From CAZESH01 sp964514665 (GTDB lineage: Bacteria > Bacillota > Bacilli > Paenibacillales > KCTC-25726), in assembly GCA_964514665.1 (NCBI GenBank), contig CAZESH010000081.1, positions 1-14,965 of the forward strand: a stretch of 14,965 bases of DNA. The letters run 5' to 3'. The position numbers and the translations under genes are program-made. Shown piece by piece: positions 1-7,179 of this stretch. The notes under the pieces are model-generated. The model ran no database searches. It saw only the letters and a program-made list of their open reading frames with translations, and was not told the origin of the DNA. Every line of letters begins with the position of its first letter. Positions within the stretch are counted from its first letter, which is position 1.

Positions 1-373
1 GCTTTGAATCCAGCATCGGAACAATGTAGGGGAGCAATTGGTTGAAAAATTTGTCGGACGGAGAACCGGTGATCAAACGCTTGTTGCGATCCAACACAAA
101 AAAAAGCGGATGAATCTCCATCTCCAACGATTGCCGCCTGCGGTCAAAAATACGCGGCACCGGGTCAACACTCAATTGACCGCTTGGAGAGACGATGCGA
201 TCCGCCAATTCATCCGCCATCAGCTTGACGAAGTCCTTCCTTTTCTCGCTGGCATTGAAATTGATCCAATAAAAAGCCGTTACGGCAATGATGATCAATC
301 CGATAAACATGATCAGCAAATACCGGGCAGTCCAATAGCGAAGCAAGGATGTTCGGTTATTTTTGGTGAACAT
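1..373 (-). CDS. Sensor histidine kinase, N-terminal part only (runs off the left edge)
   Basis: This is the first 124 codons of a membrane sensor kinase; the rest lies beyond base 1. The ATG at 373-371 sits inside the 3' end of the response regulator gene (17-base overlap, different frame), the usual arrangement of a cognate regulator and kinase. The protein begins MFTKNNRTSLLRYW. One hydrophobic segment follows at about residues 17-38 (YLLIMFIGLIIIAVTAFYW), then a charged stretch that should be the start of an extracytoplasmic sensor region. No HAMP, HisKA or ATPase motif is reached, so the kinase call rests on gene order, the overlap and topology. A GGGG run about 10 bases upstream is a modest ribosome site. 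It probably phosphorylates the adjacent OmpR-type regulator in response to an envelope signal linked to the export genes. Another membrane protein cannot be fully excluded. Confidence 0.75.
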   Translation of the reverse strand, partial: MFTKNNRTSLLRYWTARYLLIMFIGLIIIAVTAFYWINFNASEKRKDFVKLMADELADRIVSPSGQLSVDPVPRIFDRRRQSLEMEIHPLFFVLDRNKRLITGSPSDKFFNQLLPYIVPMLDSK

Positions 374-1043
374 GCAGCTGATACCCCAATCCCCTCAAAG
401 TGCGAATTTCGCCATCCTCCGGCGGCCATCGATGCAGCACTCTGCGGATTCGTTTGATTGCCAAGTCGACAGCGCGATCGCTTCCCTCGTAATCGATTCC
501 CCATACCTGCTCAATGAGCTGCTCTCTCGTAAAGGTCTGATTGGGGTGCTTGGCCAAAAACAGCAGCAGCGAGAGATCACGGGGGGTAAAGTACAATTCG
601 ACACCGTGAAGCGTGATTGCGTGCGACTGAAAGTTGATCTTCAGGCTGCCAAAAGTCTTGAGCTTGTCGGTCTCCATCATTTGCACAGGACGCCGCAATA
701 CGGCATTCACTCTGGCTACAACCTCTTCCCCGTTAAAAGGCTTTGTTATGTAGTCATCGGCTCCCTGATTGAGCCCCGTCAGCTTATATTCGACATCATC
801 GAGCGCCGTCAGCATGATGACGGGACATGCGCTTTGTTCTCTAAACTTGCTCAAGACGCTCCATCCGTCTATTCCCGGAAGCATCACATCAAGCAGTACC
901 AGCGAAGGCTTAAAAGCATGGAACTTCTCCATGGCTTCTTCGCCGCTGCTTGCTTGTTCAACGAAAAACCCTGCTCTTCTCAAATAGGCTTTCAGTACAT
1001 GGGAAATCGACATCTCATCTTCGACAACGAGAACTTTATGCAA
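357..1043 (-). CDS. OmpR/PhoB-family response regulator
   Basis: A DNA-binding response regulator of 228 residues, the usual family length. The receiver domain (about 1-115) shows the acidic pocket E8/D9, phospho-acceptor D52 in LVLLDVMLPG, T79 and K101 in the ITKPF motif. The C-terminal winged helix (about 128-226) shows FTPRDLSLLLFL, the recognition-helix region around DRAVDLAIKRIRR, and the closing RGLGYQL. The start appears to be TTG at 1043, since no ATG precedes the conserved VLVVEDE; a strong GGAGG lies about 12 bases upstream. The gene follows the ABC permease by about 118 bases and overlaps the kinase gene. It probably controls the export genes and itself, which is inferred from proximity and from the candidate sites upstream of both. 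Its target is not known from sequence. Confidence 0.93.
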   Translation of the reverse strand: MHKVLVVEDEMSISHVLKAYLRRAGFFVEQASSGEEAMEKFHAFKPSLVLLDVMLPGIDGWSVLSKFREQSACPVIMLTALDDVEYKLTGLNQGADDYITKPFNGEEVVARVNAVLRRPVQMMETDKLKTFGSLKINFQSHAITLHGVELYFTPRDLSLLLFLAKHPNQTFTREQLIEQVWGIDYEGSDRAVDLAIKRIRRVLHRWPPEDGEIRTLRGLGYQLHVHQK

Positions 1044-1070
1044 AAAAGACCGCCCCCTCCTGACAATCCC

Positions 1071-1101
1071 ATTATAAAATAACCCATGAAAGTAAAGTCA
1101 A
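1071..1101 (-). promoter_or_regulatory. Candidate sigma-A promoter for the response regulator gene
   Basis: On the minus strand TTGACT (1101-1096) and a perfect TATAAT (1076-1071) are separated by 19 bases, longer than the usual 17. Transcription would start near 1064, about 20 bases before the TTG start. The long spacer and the inverted repeat across it suggest a regulated promoter. The hexamers are seen; the activity is inferred. Confidence 0.45.
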
Positions 1102-1132
1102 GCTCTGATGCTTATTCCGATACTTTCATGGG
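1083..1132. repeat. Perfect 12-base inverted repeat between the permease and regulator genes
   Basis: CCCATGAAAGTA at 1083-1094 is exactly repeated in inverted form at 1121-1132, with a 26-base gap. The left arm lies in the spacer of the regulator promoter and the right arm upstream of its -35 element. Read from the export operon, the transcript could form a hairpin followed by a T-rich stretch (TTATTTTAT), so it could act as a weak terminator, as an operator for a dimeric protein, or as both. Confidence 0.6.
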
Positions 1133-1160
1133 ATCCGAGCCGGGGATAAATAAACGACCG

Positions 1161-2339
1161 TTACTCAAACCGCAAAGCGTCGATCGGTTTTAAATTGGAA
1201 GCTTTGTTCGCCGGCAATAGTCCGAATACTACGCCGACAAACAGCGAAAAACAAAAAGCGATGATCACAATCTCCAGGGACATCGACACATTCATTTTCA
1301 TCAATTTGGATAGCAGCGCCGATCCTCCCGCTCCGACGGCAATGCCGAATAGGCCGCCAAATCCGCCAAGCACCATCGATTCGATCAGAAATTGAAACAG
1401 GATATCCCTTTTTTTGGCGCCGATCGCCTTGCGGATTCCGATTTCGCGCGTGCGCTCGCTCACCGATACGAGCATGATATTCATGATGCCGATTCCGCCT
1501 ACCAGCAGCGAAATGCCGGCAATGCCGCCCATCATCATGGTCGTGGTTTGGGTGACGGAACTGACGGTGTTGAGCGCATCCTGCTGGTTGAAAATTCGGT
1601 ACCCGTCGTTGTCAGTGGTCACGCGCAAATATTTTTTGATTGTCGTATTCACTTCACTCATCACGATGCTGACATCATCCGGTGTTTTCGCCTGAATGTA
1701 TACGGTCCTGACGCCTTTGCTTTTCAATACACGTTCTGCGGTCGTGATCGGGATGAGAATTTTGTCGTCATTGGATCCGCCCAGACTGCTGCCCTTGGTG
1801 GCAAGCAAGCCGACAATTTGAAAATTCAATCCGTTGATCTGTACGGTTTTCCCGACCGGATCGGCAGTTCCAAATAAATTTGTGGCCGTTTCCGTTCCGA
1901 TCAAGGCCACCTTTTGTCTGTAATTGACATCGATTGGCAGCAAAAACCGCCCTCTCTGTACATGGTAATCTCTGACCGTTTCATATTCCGGTGTAATGCC
2001 CTCCAGCGACACGCTCTCATTCTCTGTGCCGTTTTTTGCCGTAACCGAAGAGCTGACAACGGGCGAAACAGCCTCCACTCCGTCTTTTTCCGCCAACGCC
2101 ATGGCATCCTGATAGGTCAGATACGTGGTCGTGCCCCGGCCAAAAATGTTCAGCGTCAGCAAATTCGTCCCCAGGCTTTCCACTTGGCTTTTTATTGCCG
2201 CAGTACTCCCCTGCCCCAAAGAAACGAGCCCGATGACGGAACCGACCCCGATAATGATTCCCAGCATCGTCAAAAAAGATCTCAGCTTATTGCTGCCGAT
2301 GCTTTTCCAAGCCATTTTAAAGCCTTGTGAGATGTTCAT
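1161..2339 (-). CDS. MacB/FtsX-type ABC transporter permease
   Basis: A 392-residue permease of the MacB/YknZ family, which works as a dimer with an ATPase and a membrane fusion protein to move peptides, antibiotics or lipids from the membrane outward. The N-terminus (AWKSIGSNKLRSFLTMLGI) and first membrane segment (about 19-43) are typical, followed by a large extracytoplasmic MacB_PCD domain (about 44-265). Three membrane helices follow at about 269-291, 321-345 and 355-376, with the signature ERTREIGIRKAIGA between the second and third and the closing LKPIDALRFE. The length and order of parts are complete. Its ATG overlaps the ATPase stop as ATGA, so the two are probably translationally coupled. 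The substrate cannot be told from sequence. Confidence 0.93.
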   Translation of the reverse strand: MNISQGFKMAWKSIGSNKLRSFLTMLGIIIGVGSVIGLVSLGQGSTAAIKSQVESLGTNLLTLNIFGRGTTTYLTYQDAMALAEKDGVEAVSPVVSSSVTAKNGTENESVSLEGITPEYETVRDYHVQRGRFLLPIDVNYRQKVALIGTETATNLFGTADPVGKTVQINGLNFQIVGLLATKGSSLGGSNDDKILIPITTAERVLKSKGVRTVYIQAKTPDDVSIVMSEVNTTIKKYLRVTTDNDGYRIFNQQDALNTVSSVTQTTTMMMGGIAGISLLVGGIGIMNIMLVSVSERTREIGIRKAIGAKKRDILFQFLIESMVLGGFGGLFGIAVGAGGSALLSKLMKMNVSMSLEIVIIAFCFSLFVGVVFGLLPANKASNLKPIDALRFE

Positions 2340-3034
2340 GCGCCGACCTCCCGATCTTCCATAATAACGCCATCCTGAAGCTTGATCACTCGTCTGGCCT
2401 GATCGGCAATCATCAGATCATGGGTAATGATAATGATCGTATGACCTTCCTCGTTCAATTCCTTCATGATCTGCATGATTTCTTTTCCCGTCTTGGTATC
2501 GAGCGCCCCTGTCGGTTCATCCGCGAGCAGGATGGGAGGGCTTCCTGCCAACGCCCGGGCAATCGCCACACGCTGCTGCTGCCCGCCGGACAATTCGCTC
2601 GGACGATGGTGGATGCGGTCTCCCAAGCCGACGATGGCAAGTGCCTCCTCTGCCATTTTTCTGCGCTCTTTATGGGGAAGCCCCCGATAGATCAGCGGCA
2701 GTTCGACGTTTTCCATTGCAGACAGCTTGGGAAGCAGATTAAAGCTTTGAAAAATAAAACCGAGCTTGGCATTGCGTATATCCGCCAGTCCGTTATCCGA
2801 TAATTGGCTGACTTCCATCCCGTCCAGGCGATAGCTTCCTTCATTGGGCGTATCCAGACATCCGATCATATTCATCAGCGTCGACTTTCCCGATCCGGAC
2901 GGACCGATAATCGCCACAAACTCGCCATGATCGATGGAAAAACTGATCTCCTTCAAAGCGCGTACCGTCTCGCCTCCCATTCGATACCAGCGGGAGAGCT
3001 GTTCGATTTGGATCAACGGCTGCTTCCGGCTCAT
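2336..3034 (-). CDS. ABC transporter ATP-binding protein (MacB/LolD/YknY type)
   Basis: A 232-residue ATPase that powers the adjacent FtsX-type permease. All nucleotide-binding motifs are intact: Walker A GPSGSGKST (44-52), Q-loop Q96, signature LSGGQ (148-152), Walker B ILLADE (168-173), D-loop ALD and switch histidine H205 in ITHD. The sequence TGALDTKTG after Walker B and the SFNLLPKLSAMENVELPLIYRG region are characteristic of the MacB/LolD/FtsE-like subfamily. The start overlaps the stop of the fusion protein gene as ATGA, and its own stop overlaps the permease start the same way. The three genes are therefore one tightly coupled unit. Assignment to the family is secure; the exported compound is unknown. 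Confidence 0.95.
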   Translation of the reverse strand: MSRKQPLIQIEQLSRWYRMGGETVRALKEISFSIDHGEFVAIIGPSGSGKSTLMNMIGCLDTPNEGSYRLDGMEVSQLSDNGLADIRNAKLGFIFQSFNLLPKLSAMENVELPLIYRGLPHKERRKMAEEALAIVGLGDRIHHRPSELSGGQQQRVAIARALAGSPPILLADEPTGALDTKTGKEIMQIMKELNEEGHTIIIITHDLMIADQARRVIKLQDGVIMEDREVGA

Positions 3035-4362
3035 TGCGCTCCTCCCCGGTTTCGGTTAAAGTTGCCGCCTCCGCCAAAACCGCCTCCTATACCACCGAAG
3101 CCGCCCGGCCCCCCGAACCTTGCGTTCTGCTGCGAGGTTGTGCCGACGAGCGGCGGCAATAAAACCTCCTCGCCTTCCTGCAAGCCTGCAGTGATTTCAA
3201 TAAAATTGGCGTTGTGCGATCCTACTTGAACCACCTTGATGTTCCCGCGGGAAGCCTGCTGATTACCGGCCGCTCCCGATCCCTGACCGCCTGCTGCCTG
3301 CTGCTGACCATTTCTTTGCTGACCATTGCCCTGGCCGTTGCTTTGGCCGTTTCTCTGTTGACCATTGCCTTGGCCGTTTCTTTGTTGGCCGCTGCTTTGC
3401 CCGTTTGCACCCTGCTGTCCCGCTGATCCGGAGGAGCCATTCTGAGCGTTGGCCTGCGGAAGAAAGACAACATCGCGCTTGCCGAACTGATGAACGGCTT
3501 CAATCGGAAGGAGCAATACATCCTTCTTATCCTCTATAATAATGTTGGCATTGGCGGTCATCCCCGCTTTCACCTTCGGAGACTGGTCTAAATGAATGGT
3601 CACATCGTATGTAGATACACCGTTTGTGGCGCTGCCCTCATCCGCGATGGCCGATACCGTACCGCCAATCGTCGCCCCCTGAACGGCATCAAAAGCGACT
3701 TCCGCCTTTTGCCCGATCGCGACTTGATTGATATCCAACTCGTCAACCTGGATCACGACCTGCAAATCCTTGTAATTCGTCATCTCCACCAGTTTTGTGG
3801 CGCCGTTCACCTGCTGTCCCACCTCGGCATCGAGCGTGGTGATCGTCCCGTCTATGGGTGCCGTAATCGGCGGAGGGGGAACTTCCTCGTCCTTCAAGTT
3901 CTGTATTTTATCCCGCGATTGTTGAATTTGCAGATTCAATTTTTGGATATTCGTTTTCAAAGAGTCGAGATTGTCCGATGTGACCTGTGTCTTAAAGCTG
4001 TTCTGCGCATCGGCGAGATTTAATTGCGTCTGCTGCAAATTCAGCTCTTCCTGACTGATTGCGGTGCTGTTGTCCTGACCTTCGAATTTGATCAGCACCT
4101 GTCCCTTCTTGACGGTATCCCCTTCTTTCACCAGCACTTCGGTAATCTTGCCGCTATCCGACGACAACAGCTTTTCCCGATCAACCGGTTCCGCCGTTCC
4201 CGATCCGGAAACATTCACAGCCAGTTCTCCTTTTGTCACTTTTGTCGTCCGTTCGGCTGCAGCCGGCGCTTTTCCCGAGCTTTTGGACATCCATTTGTAG
4301 CCCCCGACACCAGCGGCGCCGATCAGGATTACGGATGCCGCGATTAACAACCATTTTTTCAT
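3031..4362 (-). CDS. HlyD/MacA-type membrane fusion protein with a Gln/Asn/Gly-rich insert
   Basis: A 443-residue periplasmic-adaptor homologue (MacA/YknX family) that in Gram-positives is anchored in the membrane and assists a MacB-type exporter. There is an N-terminal membrane anchor (about 4-21). Two lipoyl-like half motifs follow, SGKITEVLVKEGDTVKKGQV (about 70-89) and APIDGTITTLDAEVGQQV (about 168-185), flanking a short coiled-coil hairpin (about 103-160), then a beta-barrel region (about 200-280). Unusual is a low-complexity insert at about 306-372 with three copies of GQQRNGQ, and a Gly-rich tail (about 416-440, GFGGIGGGFGGGG). Both would be flexible on the outer face. The ATG at 4362 has AAAGGAG and GAGG upstream. 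It is first in the export operon and overlaps the ATPase gene by ATGA. Confidence 0.92.
   Translation of the reverse strand: MKKWLLIAASVILIGAAGVGGYKWMSKSSGKAPAAAERTTKVTKGELAVNVSGSGTAEPVDREKLLSSDSGKITEVLVKEGDTVKKGQVLIKFEGQDNSTAISQEELNLQQTQLNLADAQNSFKTQVTSDNLDSLKTNIQKLNLQIQQSRDKIQNLKDEEVPPPPITAPIDGTITTLDAEVGQQVNGATKLVEMTNYKDLQVVIQVDELDINQVAIGQKAEVAFDAVQGATIGGTVSAIADEGSATNGVSTYDVTIHLDQSPKVKAGMTANANIIIEDKKDVLLLPIEAVHQFGKRDVVFLPQANAQNGSSGSAGQQGANGQSSGQQRNGQGNGQQRNGQSNGQGNGQQRNGQQQAAGGQGSGAAGNQQASRGNIKVVQVGSHNANFIEITAGLQEGEEVLLPPLVGTTSQQNARFGGPGGFGGIGGGFGGGGNFNRNRGGAQ
3298..3390 (-). repeat. In-frame degenerate repeat coding for GQQRNGQ units
   Basis: Residues 325-355 of the fusion protein contain GQQRNGQ at 325-331, 334-340 and 347-353, joined by GN and SNGQGN spacers. 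The DNA is correspondingly repetitive. The unequal spacing (9 then 13 residues) suggests growth and decay by slippage or unequal recombination rather than a fixed tandem array. Confidence 0.75.
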
Positions 4363-4471
4363 GCCTTTGCCTCACTCCTTTTGCTATGTGTTATTTCCGC
4401 CCCCGATATTCGGACAGCTGAATTGCATGCAGAAAAACAGCTTGCCAAGATGAATCAAGGGTAACACTGGA

Positions 4472-4493
4472 TTATGTCAGGCTAATGTCAATC
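4472..4493. promoter_or_regulatory. 11-base direct repeat, candidate response-regulator binding site
   Basis: Two adjacent 11-mers, TTATGTCAGGC (4472-4482) and TAATGTCAATC (4483-4493), agree at 8 of 11 positions with the core ATGTCA intact. OmpR/PhoB-family dimers bind head-to-tail half-sites with an 11-base period, and an OmpR-family gene lies in this cluster. The site is about 110 bases upstream of the fusion protein start. The minus strand of the second unit also contains TTGACA but no good -10 follows, consistent with an activator-dependent promoter. Function is inferred. Confidence 0.4.
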
Positions 4494-4510
4494 GCGGCGA
4501 TGCGGTGAAA

Positions 4511-4549
4511 CAAAAAACCGCTTCTGTCTGAAGTCAGACATGAGCGGTT
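4511..4549 (-). terminator. Intrinsic terminator of spoIIE
   Basis: The stem AACCGCT/AGCGGTT (4516-4522 with 4543-4549) encloses a second stem TGTCTGA/TCAGACA (4525-4531 with 4534-4540), with a 2x2 internal mismatch. On the minus strand it is followed by six T residues. It lies about 35 bases past the spoIIE stop and insulates the export operon from spoIIE transcription. Confidence 0.85.
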
Positions 4550-4582
4550 GGCTGTAGAACGGGATTATTAACAACGAGGGAT

Positions 4583-7072
4583 TCAACTGACCGTTTTCGG
4601 ACGCTCCACCGGAGACAATCCCTGCCAGCGGATCGTCGCCCACTGCGGATTGTATTTCTCGATACGGGCCACTACCACGGTCATATCGTCATAAATATCG
4701 CCGTGGTGATAGCGAACCACTTTTTCCAGCAAGCAGTCGGCAATGTCCTGCGGGGTTCCCGCTTCGATTTCCTGGATGATTCTGCGCATCCACATTTCTT
4801 TATTCACCGCATGTCCGGGCGCATCGAAAACCCCATCGGTCATCATGATCATAATATCACCGGGTTTAAGCTGCTCGGACACCAGGTCAATATCGATTTC
4901 TTCCAATATGCCGATCGGCAAATTGTTGGCCGAAATCGTCAACACCTCACTGCCGCGTTTGATAAAGGTCGGCGTGGAGCCGATTTTCATGAAGGTTGTC
5001 TCGGCGCTGTACAAATCGATTAGCGCCACGTCGATCGTGGCGAACACCTCATCATTGGAGCGCAGGCTTAGCACGGAATTCACCGATTTCACCGCCAGCT
5101 TCTCGTCGATTCCGGTCTTGAGCAGCTGCTGCAGGATCGACAGTGCCGCGCTGCTTTCCGCTCTTGCACGCACCCCGTTGCCCATCCCGTCGCTGATCGC
5201 CACGGCGTATTTGCCGTTGCCCAGCTCCAATGCGCTGAAGCTGTCGCCGGAAAGCAGTCCGCCGCCCTTGGCGGCGCCGGCAATTCCCGTCTCCACCTCG
5301 TATTCTTTGGCAGAGCCGAAGGTCACGTTGTAGAATCCGTCCCGTCCAATGTACTGTTCGTGCTTGACCGAAATGTTCTCCCCGAGAATGTTTGAGAGAA
5401 GAGGGGCGATGATCTTCCTGCATTCGTCAAAGCCTTGGGGAAATTTATGAACGATTTCAATCTCCACATTTCCCTCGTCCAGGCTAATCACATCGATGCT
5501 TTGAATCGACAATCCGAGCTTTTCCATTTCGCGGCGGATTTGTTCTTCCTGCAAATAAAGCGCCTGGCCCTCGCGTTTGATTTCCTTGGCCAGATCCTCC
5601 ATCACTTGCGACACGCCCGACAGCTGTTCCGCCACGAGATGCCGGCTGTCATGAATCTGCTTTTTCCAATGGCGGTTGTGCTTGTAATGTTCATATTGAA
5701 CCTTCATCTGCTCCAGCACCTGATCGCTCTTGACGCACAACTTTCTCCAAACTGCGGGGATTTGCTCCTTCTCCATTTGCGGATTTTCTTCGATTGCCGA
5801 CATCATATCCGTCATCCATTTATAGGTTTGATAAAACTTGTTGTCCCAGCAGGCTTCCTTCTTCCAGCAGGTGGAGCAGCTGCGGGAAGCCACCGCATTC
5901 ATGAAATGCCCGACATCCTCTTCTTTCTCGGCTGCTTGTCCGTCGTTGGCAAATTGACGAAAGCTTCCGGAAAGCTGGCGGAACACCTCGGAAAACTGCT
6001 CGACGCGGCTTGCCGTAATATCTCTTACCTTCTTGGCATAATCATATTGAGATTTCATGTTCTCCTGCGTACCCGGGACATATCGGGCTACGAACATCAT
6101 CCATTTTCCCGGAGTCAGCAGGAATAATACAGCCGCCGCCAGCGACTCCCAAGTCGACTGCATGACCTCCGATTGAGTCCCTACGTAGACGGACAGGATC
6201 GAGGCCCCGAGAAACAATCCGAAGGCAACGGCCCATTTGCCGCCTTCCTTCATCAGCCCGGCCAGCAGTCCGGCAAATGCCAGCAGGCTCATCTGCACAA
6301 TCGAATGGATATCGGCAAGACTGAGGATCAGTCCGGTAATGACGCCTACGGACGCCCCCAACGGCGCTCCCCCTACCAAGGCGAAAACCAATATAAAATA
6401 ACGGGAAAGCACATGCTCTACGAAGACGTCCCCGACAGCCCATCCCACGGTTCCGGTCATAACCGAGGCAAAAAGAATCATCAGGCAGATCATTTCCTCA
6501 TGCTTCAGCTGCATCTGTTTATGCTCCAGCGTAAACAACGGAAGCGATTGAAGAAAAATCAAAGTCAATACAAAGCTGAGCACCGATTCAACGAAAGTCA
6601 TCATCAAGTGATACCAAGTCAAATCGTCCGAGGTCATATGACTGAACATGCGAACCGCAAATACCGCCAAAAAAACAAGCATCGGTGCATAGGAAATTTC
6701 CGCTCGATCGTATTTTTCCAAGCCCCGGTGAATAAGATAGAATACCAGGAGTTCCATCGCCAGGATTGCCGTAAGGGGATGGTAGGATAATAGACTGCCG
6801 AGCAAGAGGGAAAAACCCGCCCATTTGACTAAATTCCTTTTGAGGTTGCTGATCGCGGCAAAATAAGCAACGGCAAAAGGTGACAATTCCTGAAGGATCA
6901 TCGCTCTGCCGAGCAAAAAGGCCATGACGATCAAAAGCAGTGATTGTTTATGAATGTTTATGCCTCGAGTCACACGATTTTCAAGCAGCAGCGTTTTCCC
7001 CTTTTGCATCCATTTTGGCAAATGGCCCTTCCATTTTGCCAAAGATCCGTCCATTGCATTTTTATTCAGCAT
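4583..7072 (-). CDS. spoIIE: Stage II sporulation protein E, membrane PP2C-type phosphatase
   Basis: SpoIIE dephosphorylates SpoIIAA so that sigma-F becomes active in the forespore, and it also acts at the polar septum with FtsZ. The N-terminal third is a multi-pass membrane domain (about 41-330, beginning LLLIVMAFLLGRA). A regulatory region follows (about 350-585, with CSTCWKKEACW). The C-terminal PP2C domain starts near 590. With the ATG at 7072 the protein has 829 residues, against 827 in B. subtilis, and the metal-site aspartates fall at D610 (SGDSFS), D628 (SDGMGNG), D746 (MMTDGVFDA) and D795 (DDMTVVV), the same numbers as there. The conserved FLLGRA also lies 51 residues in, as in B. 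subtilis. The frame is open further up (ATG at 7102, GTG at 7204), but the 7102 start would fall almost on the predicted transcription start. The gene has its own promoter and terminator. Confidence 0.97.
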   Translation of the reverse strand: MLNKNAMDGSLAKWKGHLPKWMQKGKTLLLENRVTRGINIHKQSLLLIVMAFLLGRAMILQELSPFAVAYFAAISNLKRNLVKWAGFSLLLGSLLSYHPLTAILAMELLVFYLIHRGLEKYDRAEISYAPMLVFLAVFAVRMFSHMTSDDLTWYHLMMTFVESVLSFVLTLIFLQSLPLFTLEHKQMQLKHEEMICLMILFASVMTGTVGWAVGDVFVEHVLSRYFILVFALVGGAPLGASVGVITGLILSLADIHSIVQMSLLAFAGLLAGLMKEGGKWAVAFGLFLGASILSVYVGTQSEVMQSTWESLAAAVLFLLTPGKWMMFVARYVPGTQENMKSQYDYAKKVRDITASRVEQFSEVFRQLSGSFRQFANDGQAAEKEEDVGHFMNAVASRSCSTCWKKEACWDNKFYQTYKWMTDMMSAIEENPQMEKEQIPAVWRKLCVKSDQVLEQMKVQYEHYKHNRHWKKQIHDSRHLVAEQLSGVSQVMEDLAKEIKREGQALYLQEEQIRREMEKLGLSIQSIDVISLDEGNVEIEIVHKFPQGFDECRKIIAPLLSNILGENISVKHEQYIGRDGFYNVTFGSAKEYEVETGIAGAAKGGGLLSGDSFSALELGNGKYAVAISDGMGNGVRARAESSAALSILQQLLKTGIDEKLAVKSVNSVLSLRSNDEVFATIDVALIDLYSAETTFMKIGSTPTFIKRGSEVLTISANNLPIGILEEIDIDLVSEQLKPGDIMIMMTDGVFDAPGHAVNKEMWMRRIIQEIEAGTPQDIADCLLEKVVRYHHGDIYDDMTVVVARIEKYNPQWATIRWQGLSPVERPKTVS

Positions 7073-7081
7073 ATCATCAGG

Positions 7082-7090
7082 CACCACCCT
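7082..7090 (-). promoter_or_regulatory. spoIIE: Ribosome-binding site that favours the spoIIE start at 7072
   Basis: The minus strand reads AGGGTGGTG, then nine bases, then ATG. It is not a perfect Shine-Dalgarno, but it is the one placed inside the predicted transcript. The competing ATG at 7102 has AAAGGG four bases upstream, but this overlaps the region just after the TATAAT box and would give a nearly leaderless message. Confidence 0.55.
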
Positions 7091-7111
7091 ATCGAATTTC
7101 ATGTGCCCTTT

Positions 7112-7144
7112 ATTATAGATCGCGAAAAATAGAAAGTTTGTCAG
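7112..7144 (-). promoter_or_regulatory. spoIIE: Spo0A-type sigma-A promoter of spoIIE with a 21-base spacer
   Basis: On the minus strand CTGACA (7144-7139, five of six to TTGACA) and a perfect TATAAT (7117-7112) are 21 bases apart. B. subtilis spoIIE and spoIIG are known for sigma-A promoters with such over-long spacing that need Spo0A~P. The predicted start near 7105 gives a leader of about 33 bases to the ATG at 7072. Confidence 0.75.
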
Positions 7145-7179
7145 AATGAGTTGCAATCCAAAAAGAAAATTCCGACAAA
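7137..7179. promoter_or_regulatory. Spo0A-box-like sites upstream of spoIIE
   Basis: TTTGTCAGA (7137-7145, plus strand) overlaps the -35 element and TTTGTCGGA (7179-7171, minus strand) lies about 65-75 bases before the predicted start. Each differs by about one base from the Spo0A box TTTGTCRAA. Weaker matches occur further up at 7318-7325 (TTGTCGAG) and 7346-7354 (TTTGTCGTT on the minus strand). Binding is inferred from matches and from known control of spoIIE. Confidence 0.55.

Noticed and set aside
363..1082. A long plus-strand open frame opposite the response regulator
   Set aside because: It is the antisense of a gene with complete family motifs and has no ribosome site or recognisable domain.
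3298..3390. Short spaced repeats that could suggest a CRISPR-like array
   Set aside because: The units lie in frame within a coding region, are degenerate and unequally spaced, and lack unique spacers.
3214..3426. Plus-strand open frame coding a Leu/Ala-rich, apparently hydrophobic peptide
   Set aside because: It is the antisense shadow of the Gln/Asn/Gly repeats in the fusion protein gene; no ribosome site and no independent support.
4472..4493. TTGACA at the export operon taken as an ordinary sigma-A -35 element
   Set aside because: No acceptable -10 hexamer lies 16-19 bases downstream; the direct-repeat reading explains the sequence better.
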